DNA of 64,000 nucleotides from Exilibacterium sp. Its GTDB lineage: Bacteria; Pseudomonadota; Gammaproteobacteria; Pseudomonadales; Cellvibrionaceae. The notes under the pieces were generated by a model that saw nothing but the letters and a program-made list of their open reading frames with translations, had not been told where the DNA came from and did not search any database. This document shows positions 1 to 8,995 of the stretch, one piece after another (the stretch's first letter is position 1; the number at the start of each line of letters is the position of its first letter). The stretch is taken from assembly GCA_028280195.1 (NCBI GenBank), contig JANQMH010000084.1, positions 113,746 through 177,745 on the forward strand, written 5' to 3'. The translations under genes and the position numbers were made by a program.

Positions 1-918
1 GAGGAAGCCTTTGTATCACCGGTGGACACCCAGTCGATCGGTGTGTTCTGGGTGGGCGAGCGCTCCATAGACAACTGGAATCTGGAGGCCGGCCTGCGCA
101 TCGAAACGGTGGAACAGGAAAGCTCCGATGCCAACTTGGACGATGCCGATTTCACCAACGCCAGCGCCATGCTCGGGGCGATCATTCCGCTGGCTGAGAA
201 CTGGAGCCTGAACCTGCACGGCGGTTACTCCTCGCGCGCGCCCACCGGTGAGGAGTTGTATTCGGACGGCGCCCACCCTGCCACCCGGGTATTTGAACTC
301 GGCGACGACCAGCTCGACGAGGAAACCGCGCTAAATGTCGCCGCCACGCTGCGCTACAGCGGCGAGCGCTGGTTTGTCGCCGGCACGCTCTATCACACCG
401 AATTCAGCGACTATATCTACCAGTTCAATACCGGCCTCGAACTGGATGAACTGCCGGTGTTCCAATACGCCCAGGCCGATGCCACCTTTACCGGTTTCGA
501 GGTGGAGGCGGAGTTTATTGCCAGCGAGTGGGAGGACGGCGGTCTGACCCTCAGAGCCATGTTCGACACCGTCGAAGCCGAACTGGATATCTCCGGCAAC
601 GACAATCCGCCGCGGATTCCGCCGACCCGCTACGGCCTCGGCATTGCCGCTAACTGGGGGCTGATCAACGCCAGCCTGGATTTCACCCAGGTACAGGAAC
701 AGGACGACGTGGCCGAACTGGAGCTGCCCACTGAGGAGTACGACGATCTGCGCGCCTATGTGGGCGCCGAGTTCCCCTTCGACGAAACCACCTTGACGGT
801 ATTTCTGCAGGGTCGCAATCTCACCGACGAGGAACAGCGCAATCACGTCTCCTTCATCAAGGACTTCGCCCCGGCGCCGGGACGCACCCTGGAAGCGGGG
901 CTGCGGCTGACGTTTTAG
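1..918 (+). CDS. TonB-dependent receptor, ZnuD-like, C-terminal part
   Basis: The frame is already open at base 1, so this is the 3' end of a gene that starts outside the window; about 305 residues are visible. They form the C-terminal half of a 22-strand outer-membrane barrel: alternating aromatic/polar strands, the plug-proximal segment SSRAPTGEELYSDGAHPAT, a late GRNLTDEEQRNH strand and a terminal phenylalanine, the usual BAM recognition residue. The combination of RAPTxEELYSxGxHxAT and a following FELGD is typical of ZnuD-like (zinc or haem piracy) receptors, so metal uptake is the likely role, but the plug domain that would settle the class is not in the window. A GC-rich hairpin follows the stop codon. 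Confidence 0.85.
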   Translation, partial: EEAFVSPVDTQSIGVFWVGERSIDNWNLEAGLRIETVEQESSDANLDDADFTNASAMLGAIIPLAENWSLNLHGGYSSRAPTGEELYSDGAHPATRVFELGDDQLDEETALNVAATLRYSGERWFVAGTLYHTEFSDYIYQFNTGLELDELPVFQYAQADATFTGFEVEAEFIASEWEDGGLTLRAMFDTVEAELDISGNDNPPRIPPTRYGLGIAANWGLINASLDFTQVQEQDDVAELELPTEEYDDLRAYVGAEFPFDETTLTVFLQGRNLTDEEQRNHVSFIKDFAPAPGRTLEAGLRLTF

Positions 919-929
919 CCCGAGCACAA

Positions 930-958
930 GCGGCCGCCCGGCATGGGCGCGCCGCTTT
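930..958 (+). terminator. Putative intrinsic terminator
   Basis: Hairpin with arms GCGGC-CGCCC and GGGCG-c-GCCGC (one bulged C, five-base loop) lying 12 bases after the TonB receptor stop codon and followed by TTT. The short T tract makes it a weak terminator. Confidence 0.45.
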
Positions 959-1136
959 CACCTTTGCCCGAACCCCGTAATCGCATATCCCTTCATCCAC
1001 CGCCGCGCCGCGGCCGGTAGCGCTGTCGACAAGCACTACTCGAACATGTAACACTCCGCCCCGTAACAGAGCATTCATATACCTGTCATTAATAGAGACC
1101 ATTAGTTAGCACAAACCATTAGGAGGTTTGACGCCC

Positions 1137-2993
1137 ATGTCCCACAGTAAATACCTGCGACGCTGGCTGCTGCCCCTGTTGTGCAGTGTCGCGGTTTTTC
1201 TCGCCGGCTGTGACACCGGTCGCCAGGGCGGCGAGCCGGCAGGTGCGGTCTCCGGGGCCGATACCGCGCCGGACGGCAGCGAGCAACAGCGACTGATGGA
1301 CTACCTGGCGGCCATGGACCGGGTCAATCTCGAGCGCTCCCCCACTTTCGCATCATTTCGCGGCGAGAAAGTCGGCCTGGACCGCTGGAACGATGTCAGC
1401 GATGCCTTTGCCGATGAAACCCTGTCGATCTGGCGGCAGCGCCTGCAGGACCTGAAGGGCTTCGATGCCACAAAACTCGAACCGGCCGCGGCCCTCAGCC
1501 TGCGCATCGCGCAGTTGACCACCGAACGGGCCATAGAGGGCGACCGCTTTCGCCACAATGAATACATCATGCAGCAGTTCCGCGCCCCGCATACCCAGGT
1601 GCCGAGCCTGCTGATCAATATTCACCGGGTCAACTCGCTGGCGGATCTGGAGGCCTACCTGAAGCGCCTCGAAGGCGTGCCCCTGCTGTTCGACCAGGTG
1701 ATCGAGCAGATGCGGGTGCGCGCTGAGCGGGGCGTGTTTGCGCCGCGCTGGAGCTATCCGCAGATGCTGGAGGCCTCGGCCAATGTCATCACCGGCGCCC
1801 CCTTCGACAACAGTGCCGACAGCACCCTCCTGGCGGATTTCAAAACCAAACTGGCAAGCCTGTCGCTCGAGCAGCAACAGGCCGAGGCGCTGCTGGCGCG
1901 GGCCAATACCGCCCTGCTGCAATCGGTGCAGCCGGCCTATGACAAGCTGATCGCGGCCCTGCGCGAACAGCAGCAGGTGGCGCCGGCGGGAGACGGTGTC
2001 TGGCGCCTGCCGGACGGCGAGGCGTACTACGACTACCTGCTGCGCTATTACACCACCACCGACCTCAGCGCCGAGCAGATACACCAGATGGGGCTGGAAA
2101 ATGTGGCGCGCATTCACAGCGAAATGCGGGCGATCATGCAGCAGGTGGAATTCGACGGTTCACTGCAGGCGTTCTTCGCCTTCATGCGCGAAGATCCGCA
2201 GTTCTACTTTCCCGAAACCGACGCCGGCCGCCAGGCCTACCTGGACCAGGCCGCCGCGCTGATCGACACCATCGGTGAAAAGCTGCCGGCGTACTTCGGC
2301 ATCCTGCCGCAGGCCGATATGGTGGTAAAGCGGGTGGAGGCATTCCGCGAGCGCTCGGCGGGCAAGGCCTTTTACCAGTCGCCCACACCCGACGGCAGCC
2401 GCCCCGGTATCTACTACGCCAATCTCTATAAAATGTCCGATATGCCCACTTACCAGATGGAGGCCCTGGCCTACCATGAGGGCGTTCCGGGCCACCATAT
2501 GCAGCGCGCCATCAGCGTCGAGCTGGAGGGGGTACCGGCGTTTCAAAAGTATGTCTCCTTCACCGCCTACACCGAGGGCTGGGGCCTTTACAGTGAATAC
2601 CTGCCCAAAGAAATGGGCTTCTACCAGGACCCCTACTCCGACTTCGGCCGCCTGGCCATGGAGCTGTGGCGCGCCTGCCGGCTGGTGGTGGACACCGGCC
2701 TGCACGCCAAGCAGTGGTCGCGCGAACAGGCGATCCAGTACCTGCGGGACAATACCCCCAACCCACCCAACGATACCGTCAAAGCCATCGAGCGCTATAT
2801 CGTCTACCCGGGCCAGGCCACCGCCTATCTGATCGGCAAGATCAGGATCGTCGAACTCCGCGAGCAGGCGCGCCGGCAGCTCGGGGATAAATTCGATATC
2901 CGCGGCTTTCACGATGAGGTACTGAAAGACGGGCCGGTACCCCTGTCGCTGCTGGAGGAAAAAATATCGGCCTGGGTGCAGCGGCAGAGTTGA
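1137..2993 (+). CDS. DUF885 family lipoprotein, putative metallopeptidase-like protein
   Basis: A 618-residue exported protein. The first 24 residues form a lipoprotein signal (basic MSHSKYLRR, hydrophobic core, lipobox LAGC), so it should be anchored in the outer membrane facing the periplasm. The rest matches DUF885: the C-terminal half carries the family hallmark HEGVPGHHMQ (about residue 445), a zinc-peptidase-like HExxxGHH, followed by YTEGWGLYSEYL and a conserved Arg/Asp-rich segment. Family members are annotated as putative peptidases; substrate unknown. I chose ATG 1137 over the in-frame TTG 1128 because a perfect AGGAGG lies at 1121-1126, ten bases before the ATG but only one base before the TTG. 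It appears monocistronic. Confidence 0.9.
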   Translation: MSHSKYLRRWLLPLLCSVAVFLAGCDTGRQGGEPAGAVSGADTAPDGSEQQRLMDYLAAMDRVNLERSPTFASFRGEKVGLDRWNDVSDAFADETLSIWRQRLQDLKGFDATKLEPAAALSLRIAQLTTERAIEGDRFRHNEYIMQQFRAPHTQVPSLLINIHRVNSLADLEAYLKRLEGVPLLFDQVIEQMRVRAERGVFAPRWSYPQMLEASANVITGAPFDNSADSTLLADFKTKLASLSLEQQQAEALLARANTALLQSVQPAYDKLIAALREQQQVAPAGDGVWRLPDGEAYYDYLLRYYTTTDLSAEQIHQMGLENVARIHSEMRAIMQQVEFDGSLQAFFAFMREDPQFYFPETDAGRQAYLDQAAALIDTIGEKLPAYFGILPQADMVVKRVEAFRERSAGKAFYQSPTPDGSRPGIYYANLYKMSDMPTYQMEALAYHEGVPGHHMQRAISVELEGVPAFQKYVSFTAYTEGWGLYSEYLPKEMGFYQDPYSDFGRLAMELWRACRLVVDTGLHAKQWSREQAIQYLRDNTPNPPNDTVKAIERYIVYPGQATAYLIGKIRIVELREQARRQLGDKFDIRGFHDEVLKDGPVPLSLLEEKISAWVQRQS

Positions 2994-3002
2994 TGGTAGT
3001 TT

Positions 3003-3050
3003 CTAGTCACTAGGTTTTAGTCACTAGTGGCTGGTGGCTGGTGGCTGGTA
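3003..3050. repeat. Short tandem-duplication array in the DUF885-pap gap
   Basis: The 64-base gap contains two copies of TAGTCACTAG separated by a short T-rich stretch, followed by three tandem copies of GTGGCTG. It leads directly into the pap start codon without a clear Shine-Dalgarno sequence. Comparable micro-duplications occur in other gene gaps of this window (23780-23870, 28352-28395). Confidence 0.7.
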
Positions 3051-3057
3051 GGTTTTT

Positions 3058-4551
3058 ATGAGTAATGCTAAAACCGATATCTTCGATGCTGTCGAGGTCG
3101 GCAATAAGGTTTCCAAGCAGGATTATAAGGCGGCTCTGCAGGACCTGCGGGTAGCGCTGATCAATATGCAGTACGATCTGCAGCAGGCCGGCTTTTCCGT
3201 GCTGGTGCTGCTGGCCGGCAACGATCGCAAAAGCGCCAATGAGCTGCTCGATGTGCTGCATGAATGGCTGGATGCGCGCTATCTGCACAGCCATGTCTTT
3301 CTGCCGCCGACACCCCACGAGCGCGACTACCCGGCCTACTGGCGCTACTGGCGGGTGCTGCCGCCGGCCGGCCGCATCGGTATCTACCTGGGCGGCTGGC
3401 CGGTGCGGGCGCTGGCCGAGCGCCTGCTCGGCGGGGGTACGGACGCCCTGCTCGACCGCCGCATTAACCATATCAACGCCCTCGAGCAGTGCCTGAGCAA
3501 CGACGGCACCGTGGTGCTGAAGCTGTGGCTGCACCTGCCGAAGAAAGCAGCCAGAAAGCGCCTGCAACAGGCGCAGCAGAACCCCGATAACGAGCCCTAT
3601 GTGCGCCAGCAGGACTGGCGTATCTACGAGCACTACGATGATATCGTGCCGGTGGCCGAACACCTGCTGGTAAAAACAGATACCGGGCAGGCGCCGTGGA
3701 ACATTATCGAGGCCACCGATGCCCGCTACCGCAACCTGACCGCGGCCCACGCCATTCTCAGCAGCGTGCGCCGGCGCCTGGACAGCCCCGCTGCCGAAGC
3801 CGCCGCCGGGCTGCAGGCAGCGCCGCTGGATATTCCCGCGCCGGCAGGCGCGCTCGACACGGTCGATCTCGGGGCCAGCCTGGGGCGCAAGGAATACCGC
3901 AAAAAACGCGAGAGCCTGCAGGGCAAACTCAACCGCCTGGTGATAGAGGCCAGGGGCAAGGCAGCCACAGTGCTGGTATTCGAGGGCTGGGACGCCGCCG
4001 GCAAGGGCGGTGTGATCCGGCGTATGACCAGCGCCCTGTTTGCCGAGGACTACCGTGTCTTTCCCATCGCCGCCCCCACCGACGAGGAGCGCGCGCGCCA
4101 CTATCTATGGCGTTTCTGGCACCGGCTGCCGGGCCCGGGCAAGCTGGTGATCTTCGACCGCTCCTGGTACGGGCGCGTACTGGTGGAGCGGGTCGAGGGC
4201 TTTGCCGGCGAGGACGAGTGGCGCCGCGCCTATTTCGAGATCAACGACTTCGAGCAGCAGCTGACCGCTCACGGTATCACCCTGTGCAAGTTCTGGCTGC
4301 ATATCGACCCGGACGAGCAACTGCGCCGCTTCCAGGCGCGCGAGCAGACCGGCTACAAAAAGTACAAGATCACCGACGAGGACTACCGCAACCGCGAGCA
4401 GTGGCAGGCCTACACCGCCGCGGTCAACGAAATGGTGGCGCGCACCAGCACCGCCGCCGCCCCCTGGCACCTGGTGCCGGCCAACGACAAAAAGTGGGCG
4501 CGCATCCAGGTGCTGGAGACCGTGGTGGCGGCGCTGCAACGGCGCCGCTGA
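3058..4551 (+). CDS. pap: Polyphosphate:AMP phosphotransferase (tandem PPK2)
   Basis: 497 residues with two PPK2 domains, the architecture of class II PPK2 (PAP), which transfers phosphate from polyphosphate to AMP to give ADP in the cytoplasm. The N-terminal domain (about 15-230) is degenerate: where a P-loop is expected it has GNDRKSANELL. The C-terminal domain (about 275-490) is intact, with Walker A EGWDAAGKGG near residue 315 and DRSWYGRVLVERVEGF as the Walker B/lid region; it should do the catalysis. Length matches the family. It precedes the V-ATPase operon by 170 bases, and the shared theme is energy and phosphate currency, but a long palindrome between them argues for separate transcription. 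Confidence 0.93.
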   Translation: MSNAKTDIFDAVEVGNKVSKQDYKAALQDLRVALINMQYDLQQAGFSVLVLLAGNDRKSANELLDVLHEWLDARYLHSHVFLPPTPHERDYPAYWRYWRVLPPAGRIGIYLGGWPVRALAERLLGGGTDALLDRRINHINALEQCLSNDGTVVLKLWLHLPKKAARKRLQQAQQNPDNEPYVRQQDWRIYEHYDDIVPVAEHLLVKTDTGQAPWNIIEATDARYRNLTAAHAILSSVRRRLDSPAAEAAAGLQAAPLDIPAPAGALDTVDLGASLGRKEYRKKRESLQGKLNRLVIEARGKAATVLVFEGWDAAGKGGVIRRMTSALFAEDYRVFPIAAPTDEERARHYLWRFWHRLPGPGKLVIFDRSWYGRVLVERVEGFAGEDEWRRAYFEINDFEQQLTAHGITLCKFWLHIDPDEQLRRFQAREQTGYKKYKITDEDYRNREQWQAYTAAVNEMVARTSTAAAPWHLVPANDKKWARIQVLETVVAALQRRR

Positions 4552-4614
4552 ATACACCTACTCGGCCTGCCGTCATTGCGGCCCATTGCCGGCAATTTCC
4601 TCCACCCCAGCCGA

Positions 4615-4640
4615 ACAAACTTGATCATGATCAAGTTTGT
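4615..4640. promoter_or_regulatory. Perfect 26-bp palindrome upstream of the V-ATPase operon
   Basis: Two perfect 13-base arms (left arm ACAAACTTGATCA) meet at 4627/4628 with no spacer. It lies 81 bases before the atpB start and 63 bases after the pap stop. The absence of a loop and of a T run makes it a poor terminator; a dimeric-regulator operator is more likely. AT-rich sequence just downstream (around 4656-4662) could hold a -10 element. Confidence 0.6.
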
Positions 4641-4721
4641 GTTGTCAAACACTGCAATAATTCACAGCGCCGCCTGCCGCTGCACCGGCGCAACCCCACC
4701 CAACTGAGACGGAGTGTCCGG

Positions 4722-6098
4722 ATGACCCAGGAACTGGTGCGTTACTCCAAGGTGCTGGAGATTATCGGCGATATTCTCAAGGTGCAGGTAGCGGCCGCCG
4801 CCGGCGGCGAGGTGCGCTTCGGCGACCTGGCGGTGCTGGAGCAGGCCAGCGGCGAAACCTCCCTGGCCCAGGTCATCAATATCAACCGCGACCAGGTGTC
4901 GCTGCAGATCTTTACCGGTACCAAGGGCATTGCCACCGATGCCACCGTCACTTTTCTCGGCCATCCGATGCAGGTCACCTATTCCCCCAATATCCTCGGG
5001 CGGGTATTCGACGGCACCGGCAATCCCATCGACGGCGGCCCGGATCTGGCGGTGGATGCCAAAGTCAGTATCGGCGGCCCCTCGGTCAACCCCTGCGAGC
5101 GCATCGTGCCGAAGCGCATGATCCGCACCGACGTGCCGATGATCGACGTGTTCAACTGTCTGGTGGAAAGCCAGAAAATTCCGATTTTTTCCGTCGCCGG
5201 CGAGCCCTTCAATCCGTTTCTGGCGCGCATCGGCATCCAGGCCGATGCCGATATCGTGGTGTTCGGCGGGCTCGGGCTGATCTTCGACGACTACTACACC
5301 TTTCGCAAAAGCTTTGAAGACGCCGGGGTATTCTCGCGCACGGTGATGATTGTCAACCAGGCCTCCGACCCCATTGTCGAGCGCCTGCTGGTGCCGGATA
5401 TGGCCCTGGCGGTAGCCGAGCGCTTTGCGGTGGAGGAAGGCAAGCGGGTACTGGTACTGCTGACCGATATGACCGCCTATGCCGATGCCCTGAAAGAGGT
5501 CGGTATCTCCATGGAGCGGGTGCCGTCCAACCGCGGCTACATGGGCGATCTCTACTCGCAGCTGGCGCGCCGCTACGAAAAGGCCTGCGACTACGACAAG
5601 GGCGGCTCGGTCACCATTCTCACCGTCACCACCATGCCCGGCGACGATGTCACTCACCCGGTGCCGGACAATACCGGTTATATTACCGAGGGGCAGTTCT
5701 ATCTGCACGACGGCGTGCTCGACCCGTTCGGCTCGCTGTCGCGGCTGAAGCAGAATGTGATCGGCAAGGTCACCCGCGAAGACCACGGCCAGATTATGAA
5801 CACCATGGTGCGCTTTTACGCCGGCGCCCGCGACGCCGAACAAAAACAGGCCATGGCCTTCGAGCTGTCGGACTTCGACCGCCAGCTGTTGAAATTCGGC
5901 GGGCTGTTCCGGCGGCGCTTTATGGATATCGATGTCTCGCTGCCCCTGGAGGAAGCGCTGGATCTGTGCTGGCAGACCCTGGCCGAGTGCTTTCAGCCGC
6001 AGCAGCTGCTGATGAAGCAGGAACTGGTGGACAAGTTCTTCCCCCGCGACGACAGCGCCGGCAGCGAGGCTGTGGCGGCTGAACGGGCGCCGGCGTAA
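4722..6098 (+). CDS. atpB: V-type ATP synthase subunit B
   Basis: 458 residues, full length for the non-catalytic B subunit of the V1 head. The nucleotide-binding fold is recognisable, but the P-loop is replaced by SVAGEPFNPFLARIG (about residue 160), as expected for the B rather than the A subunit; FGGLGLIFDDYYTF and the SRLKQNVIGKVTREDHG segment are B-type. ATG 4722 follows GGAG at 4711. It is the first gene of a tightly packed operon (atpD starts 13 bases after its stop), which is unusual because in related bacterial operons A directly precedes B. Confidence 0.95.
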   Translation: MTQELVRYSKVLEIIGDILKVQVAAAAGGEVRFGDLAVLEQASGETSLAQVININRDQVSLQIFTGTKGIATDATVTFLGHPMQVTYSPNILGRVFDGTGNPIDGGPDLAVDAKVSIGGPSVNPCERIVPKRMIRTDVPMIDVFNCLVESQKIPIFSVAGEPFNPFLARIGIQADADIVVFGGLGLIFDDYYTFRKSFEDAGVFSRTVMIVNQASDPIVERLLVPDMALAVAERFAVEEGKRVLVLLTDMTAYADALKEVGISMERVPSNRGYMGDLYSQLARRYEKACDYDKGGSVTILTVTTMPGDDVTHPVPDNTGYITEGQFYLHDGVLDPFGSLSRLKQNVIGKVTREDHGQIMNTMVRFYAGARDAEQKQAMAFELSDFDRQLLKFGGLFRRRFMDIDVSLPLEEALDLCWQTLAECFQPQQLLMKQELVDKFFPRDDSAGSEAVAAERAPA

Positions 6099-6111
6099 CG
6101 GACTCAAGACC

Positions 6112-6717
6112 ATGGCGAGACTGCAGCTGAATAAATCCTCTCTGGCCCGCGAAGCGAAAAACCTGCGCACCTACCAGCGCTTTCTGCCGTCGCTGGATCT
6201 CAAACGCCGGCAACTGATGGCCGAGCGCGCCGCCGCGGCGCAGGCCGCGGCGCAGACGCGCGCCGACATCGAGGCGCTGGGAAAACGGGTGGGCGAGCAG
6301 CTGCCGATGCTGGCCAACGACGATGTCGACCTGAGCGGCCTGGTGCAGGTCAGCGCCGTGCAGCTGGGCACCGAAAACCTGGTGGGCACCCGCCTGCCCT
6401 GCCTGCAAGGTATCGATGTGTCGATAAAGCCCTACGCGCTGCTGGCCAAACCCCACTGGGTCGACAATGTCGCCGACCTGTTGCGCCAGGTGCTGGAGTT
6501 GCAGGTGCGCCTGCAGGTGCAGCAGCAGCGGCTGGCGCTGCTGGCAGCGGCAGTAAAAACCATTACCCAACGGGTCAACCTGTTTGACAAAGTGCTGATT
6601 CCCCGGACGCAAGCCAATATCAAACGCATCAGAATCTATCTGTCCGACGAACAGATGGCGGCGGTGGTGCGCTCTAAAATCGCCAAGCGCAAACGCGCGG
6701 CGGCGGCGCCGGCATGA
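6112..6717 (+). CDS. atpD: V-type ATP synthase subunit D (central stalk)
   Basis: 201 residues, mostly alpha-helical, with the N-terminal LNKSSLAREAKNLRTYQRFLPSLDLKRRQL coiled-coil helix and the C-terminal helix containing VNLFDKVLIPRTQANIKRIRIYLSDEQ, both diagnostic of subunit D. It is the rotating axle that couples the A3B3 head to the membrane rotor. Its stop codon overlaps the atpI start (ATGA, 6714-6717), indicating translational coupling. Confidence 0.94.
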   Translation: MARLQLNKSSLAREAKNLRTYQRFLPSLDLKRRQLMAERAAAAQAAAQTRADIEALGKRVGEQLPMLANDDVDLSGLVQVSAVQLGTENLVGTRLPCLQGIDVSIKPYALLAKPHWVDNVADLLRQVLELQVRLQVQQQRLALLAAAVKTITQRVNLFDKVLIPRTQANIKRIRIYLSDEQMAAVVRSKIAKRKRAAAAPA

Positions 6718-8543
6718 GTATCGTCGCGCTGAAGAAAATCTCCCTGTGCGGCCTGCTCAGGGAAAAGCAGACCATCCTCACCGAGCTGCAGCGGCTCGGC
6801 TGCCTGCACCTGCTGCCGCTGCGCCCGCCGCCGGCGGAAGTGGAGAAACTGGCCGCGCCGCGGGCCGAGGCCGCCTACAAAGCCCTGCGCTTTCTCAACG
6901 GCGTGGCGCAGAAGCGCCGCCAGGTGATGCGCGACCCGGACTTCGATGTCGACCGGCGGGTGGCCGAAGTGCTCGAGGTGCAGCAACAGTTGCGCGACAG
7001 CAGCGACCGCCGCGACTTTCTCAAACAGCGCATCGCCGCCATCGAACCCTGGGGCGATATCGACTTCCCGCCCGGGGAGGCGCTGGCGGGCTACCGCCTG
7101 TGGTTCTATGTGCTGCCGCTGGGGCGCCTGCGGGCGCTGCAGCGCGTGCAGCTGCCCTGGCAGATCGTGCGCAGGGATCACCGCGTTGCCTATGTGGTGG
7201 TCATCGCCCGGCAGGAGCCGCGCGGCGATCTGCTGCCGGTGCCGCGCACCCATGTCGGCGCGCTGCCGCTGGGCGAACTGCAGGCGCAACTGGACGAGGT
7301 GGAAGTGGAGCTGGAGGAACTGGTCGCCCGGCGCCAGGCGCTGACCCGCTATATCTACCTGCTGAGCCTCAACCTGGCCCGCGCCGACAACCGCGCCTCG
7401 CTCAACTACGCCGCCCAACAGACCCGCGACGGCGACAGCATCGTCGCGGTGCAGGGCTGGGTGCCGGTGCCGGCGCTGCCGGCGGTCAGGGCCTATGCCG
7501 AGCAGGCACAGCTGGCCTGCCTGATCGAAGAGCCGGGCCCCGAAGATACCCCGCCGACCCTGATCGAGCAGCCCGAGCCGATGAACGCCGGCGTCGACCT
7601 GACGCTGTTTTACCAGGTGCCGAACTACCGCAGCTGGGACCCGACCCGTCTGCTGTTCGCCTCGTTCTCGGTGTTTTTCGCCATGATCCTGGCCGACGCC
7701 GGCTACGGCGCGCTGCTGCTGCTGGGGCTGCTGGCCTACTGGCGCCGCCTCGGGCGCAGCCGCCGCGGCCGCGCCTATCGCCTGCTGGCCGCGTCCATGT
7801 TCGGCTGCACCCTGGCCTACGGCGCCATGGTGGGCAGCTACTTCGGCCTCAGCCCGCCGCCCGGCTCGCTGCTGGCGGGCCTGCATGTATTAAATGTCGA
7901 CGACTTCGACACCATGATGAAGCTGTCGATCATCGTCGGCGTGCTGCATATCGGCTTTGCCAATATCATGATGGCCTATATCCATCGCCGGCGCCTGCTG
8001 GCGCTGTCGAAACTCGGCTGGATCGGGGTGATCGGCGGCGCCCTGTTGCTGTGGCTGTCCGGCGCCGCGGTGCCGGGTACGGCGCCGGCGGCCGCGCCGG
8101 CGGGCAGCCTGGGCAGCGCCGCTATGGCGCTGATGGCGGGCGGCCTGCTCGCCATTGTGCTGTTCAGCAGCGAGCGCCCGCTGCAGCGCCGCAGCGATTA
8201 TCTGTGGCGCCTGGCCGAGGGGGTTTTCAATCTCAGAAGCCTGCTCAACGCCTTCGGCGATGTGCTCAGCTATATGCGCCTGTTTGCGCTGGGCCTGGCC
8301 AGCGCCTCGCTGGCGATGACCTTTAACGATCTCGCCCGCGACGCCGCCGCGGCGCTGCCGGGTGTGGGGCTGCTGGCCGCACTGCTGATTCTCGGCATCG
8401 GCCACCTGCTCAACCTGGCGCTGGCGCTGATCAGCGGCGTGGTGCACGGGCTGCGATTGAACTTTATCGAATTCTATAACTGGGGCTTGCCGGAGGAGGG
8501 AAAGCCCTTCCAAAAGTTTGCCCGCAAGGAGGTCAAACCGTGA
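6714..8543 (+). CDS. atpI: V-type ATP synthase subunit I (a subunit)
   Basis: 609 residues: a cytoplasmic N-terminal half (about 1-300) with coiled-coil segments and a membrane half with about seven or eight segments beginning near DPTRLLFASFSVFFAMILADAGYG. This is the stator subunit forming the ion half-channels against the K ring; the conserved arginine is expected near GDVLSYMRLFALGLASASLA (about 510-530), where YMRLFALG is the recognisable signature. The size is at the short end for the family, as in other bacterial V-ATPases. The last bases overlap atpK by four. Confidence 0.94.
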   Translation: MSIVALKKISLCGLLREKQTILTELQRLGCLHLLPLRPPPAEVEKLAAPRAEAAYKALRFLNGVAQKRRQVMRDPDFDVDRRVAEVLEVQQQLRDSSDRRDFLKQRIAAIEPWGDIDFPPGEALAGYRLWFYVLPLGRLRALQRVQLPWQIVRRDHRVAYVVVIARQEPRGDLLPVPRTHVGALPLGELQAQLDEVEVELEELVARRQALTRYIYLLSLNLARADNRASLNYAAQQTRDGDSIVAVQGWVPVPALPAVRAYAEQAQLACLIEEPGPEDTPPTLIEQPEPMNAGVDLTLFYQVPNYRSWDPTRLLFASFSVFFAMILADAGYGALLLLGLLAYWRRLGRSRRGRAYRLLAASMFGCTLAYGAMVGSYFGLSPPPGSLLAGLHVLNVDDFDTMMKLSIIVGVLHIGFANIMMAYIHRRRLLALSKLGWIGVIGGALLLWLSGAAVPGTAPAAAPAGSLGSAAMALMAGGLLAIVLFSSERPLQRRSDYLWRLAEGVFNLRSLLNAFGDVLSYMRLFALGLASASLAMTFNDLARDAAAALPGVGLLAALLILGIGHLLNLALALISGVVHGLRLNFIEFYNWGLPEEGKPFQKFARKEVKP

Positions 8544-8995
8544 ACGAAGTGGCTCTGGCACTGGGCTGGGTGGGTATTTACGCGCCGATGGCCCTGGGCG
8601 CTATCGGCAGCACCATCGGCTGTGGTATCAGCGGGCAGGCGAGCATCGGCGCCATGCTCGAAACCGAGGGCGGCTACGGCCGCTATGTCGGCCTGTCCGC
8701 CTTTCCCTCGACCTTTGTGATCTATGGCATCGTCATTATGTTCACGCTCAACCGCGAGGTGACGGCGGCCAATGCCGGCGGCCTGTTCGGGGTCGGTCTG
8801 CTGGCCGGCCTGGCGCTGATCTACTGCGGTATCTGGCAGGGGCGCACGGTGGCCGCAGCGATCAACGCCGCCAAAGAGAAACCGGAAATATTCGGCCTGT
8901 CGCTGGCACCGGCGGCGATTGTCGAGGGTTTCGGTGTGTTCGCCTTCGTTTTTGCGCTGGTCATCAGCGGCGGCATCGCCGGAGGCGCACTATGA
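8540..8995 (+). CDS. atpK: V-type ATP synthase subunit K (proteolipid ring)
   Basis: 151 residues making two helical hairpins (four membrane segments), the duplicated proteolipid of V-type rotors. The essential carboxylate lies in the last helix, in AAIVEGFGVFAF. The second hairpin keeps the Gln of GIWQGR in helix 3; helix 2 reads FPSTFVIYG, retaining the Thr and Tyr found in sodium-binding K subunits but having Phe where sodium rotors have a second Gln. Coupling ion is therefore uncertain. GTG start at 8540, preceded by AAGGAGGT (8526-8533); its stop overlaps atpE (ATGA). Confidence 0.94.
   Translation: MNEVALALGWVGIYAPMALGAIGSTIGCGISGQASIGAMLETEGGYGRYVGLSAFPSTFVIYGIVIMFTLNREVTAANAGGLFGVGLLAGLALIYCGIWQGRTVAAAINAAKEKPEIFGLSLAPAAIVEGFGVFAFVFALVISGGIAGGAL

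Noticed and set aside
4662..6170. Long open frame antisense to atpB
   Set aside because: Follows the GC-rich third-position bias of the V-ATPase gene; composition (His/Gly/Ala/Gln-rich, no domain) is that of a shadow frame.
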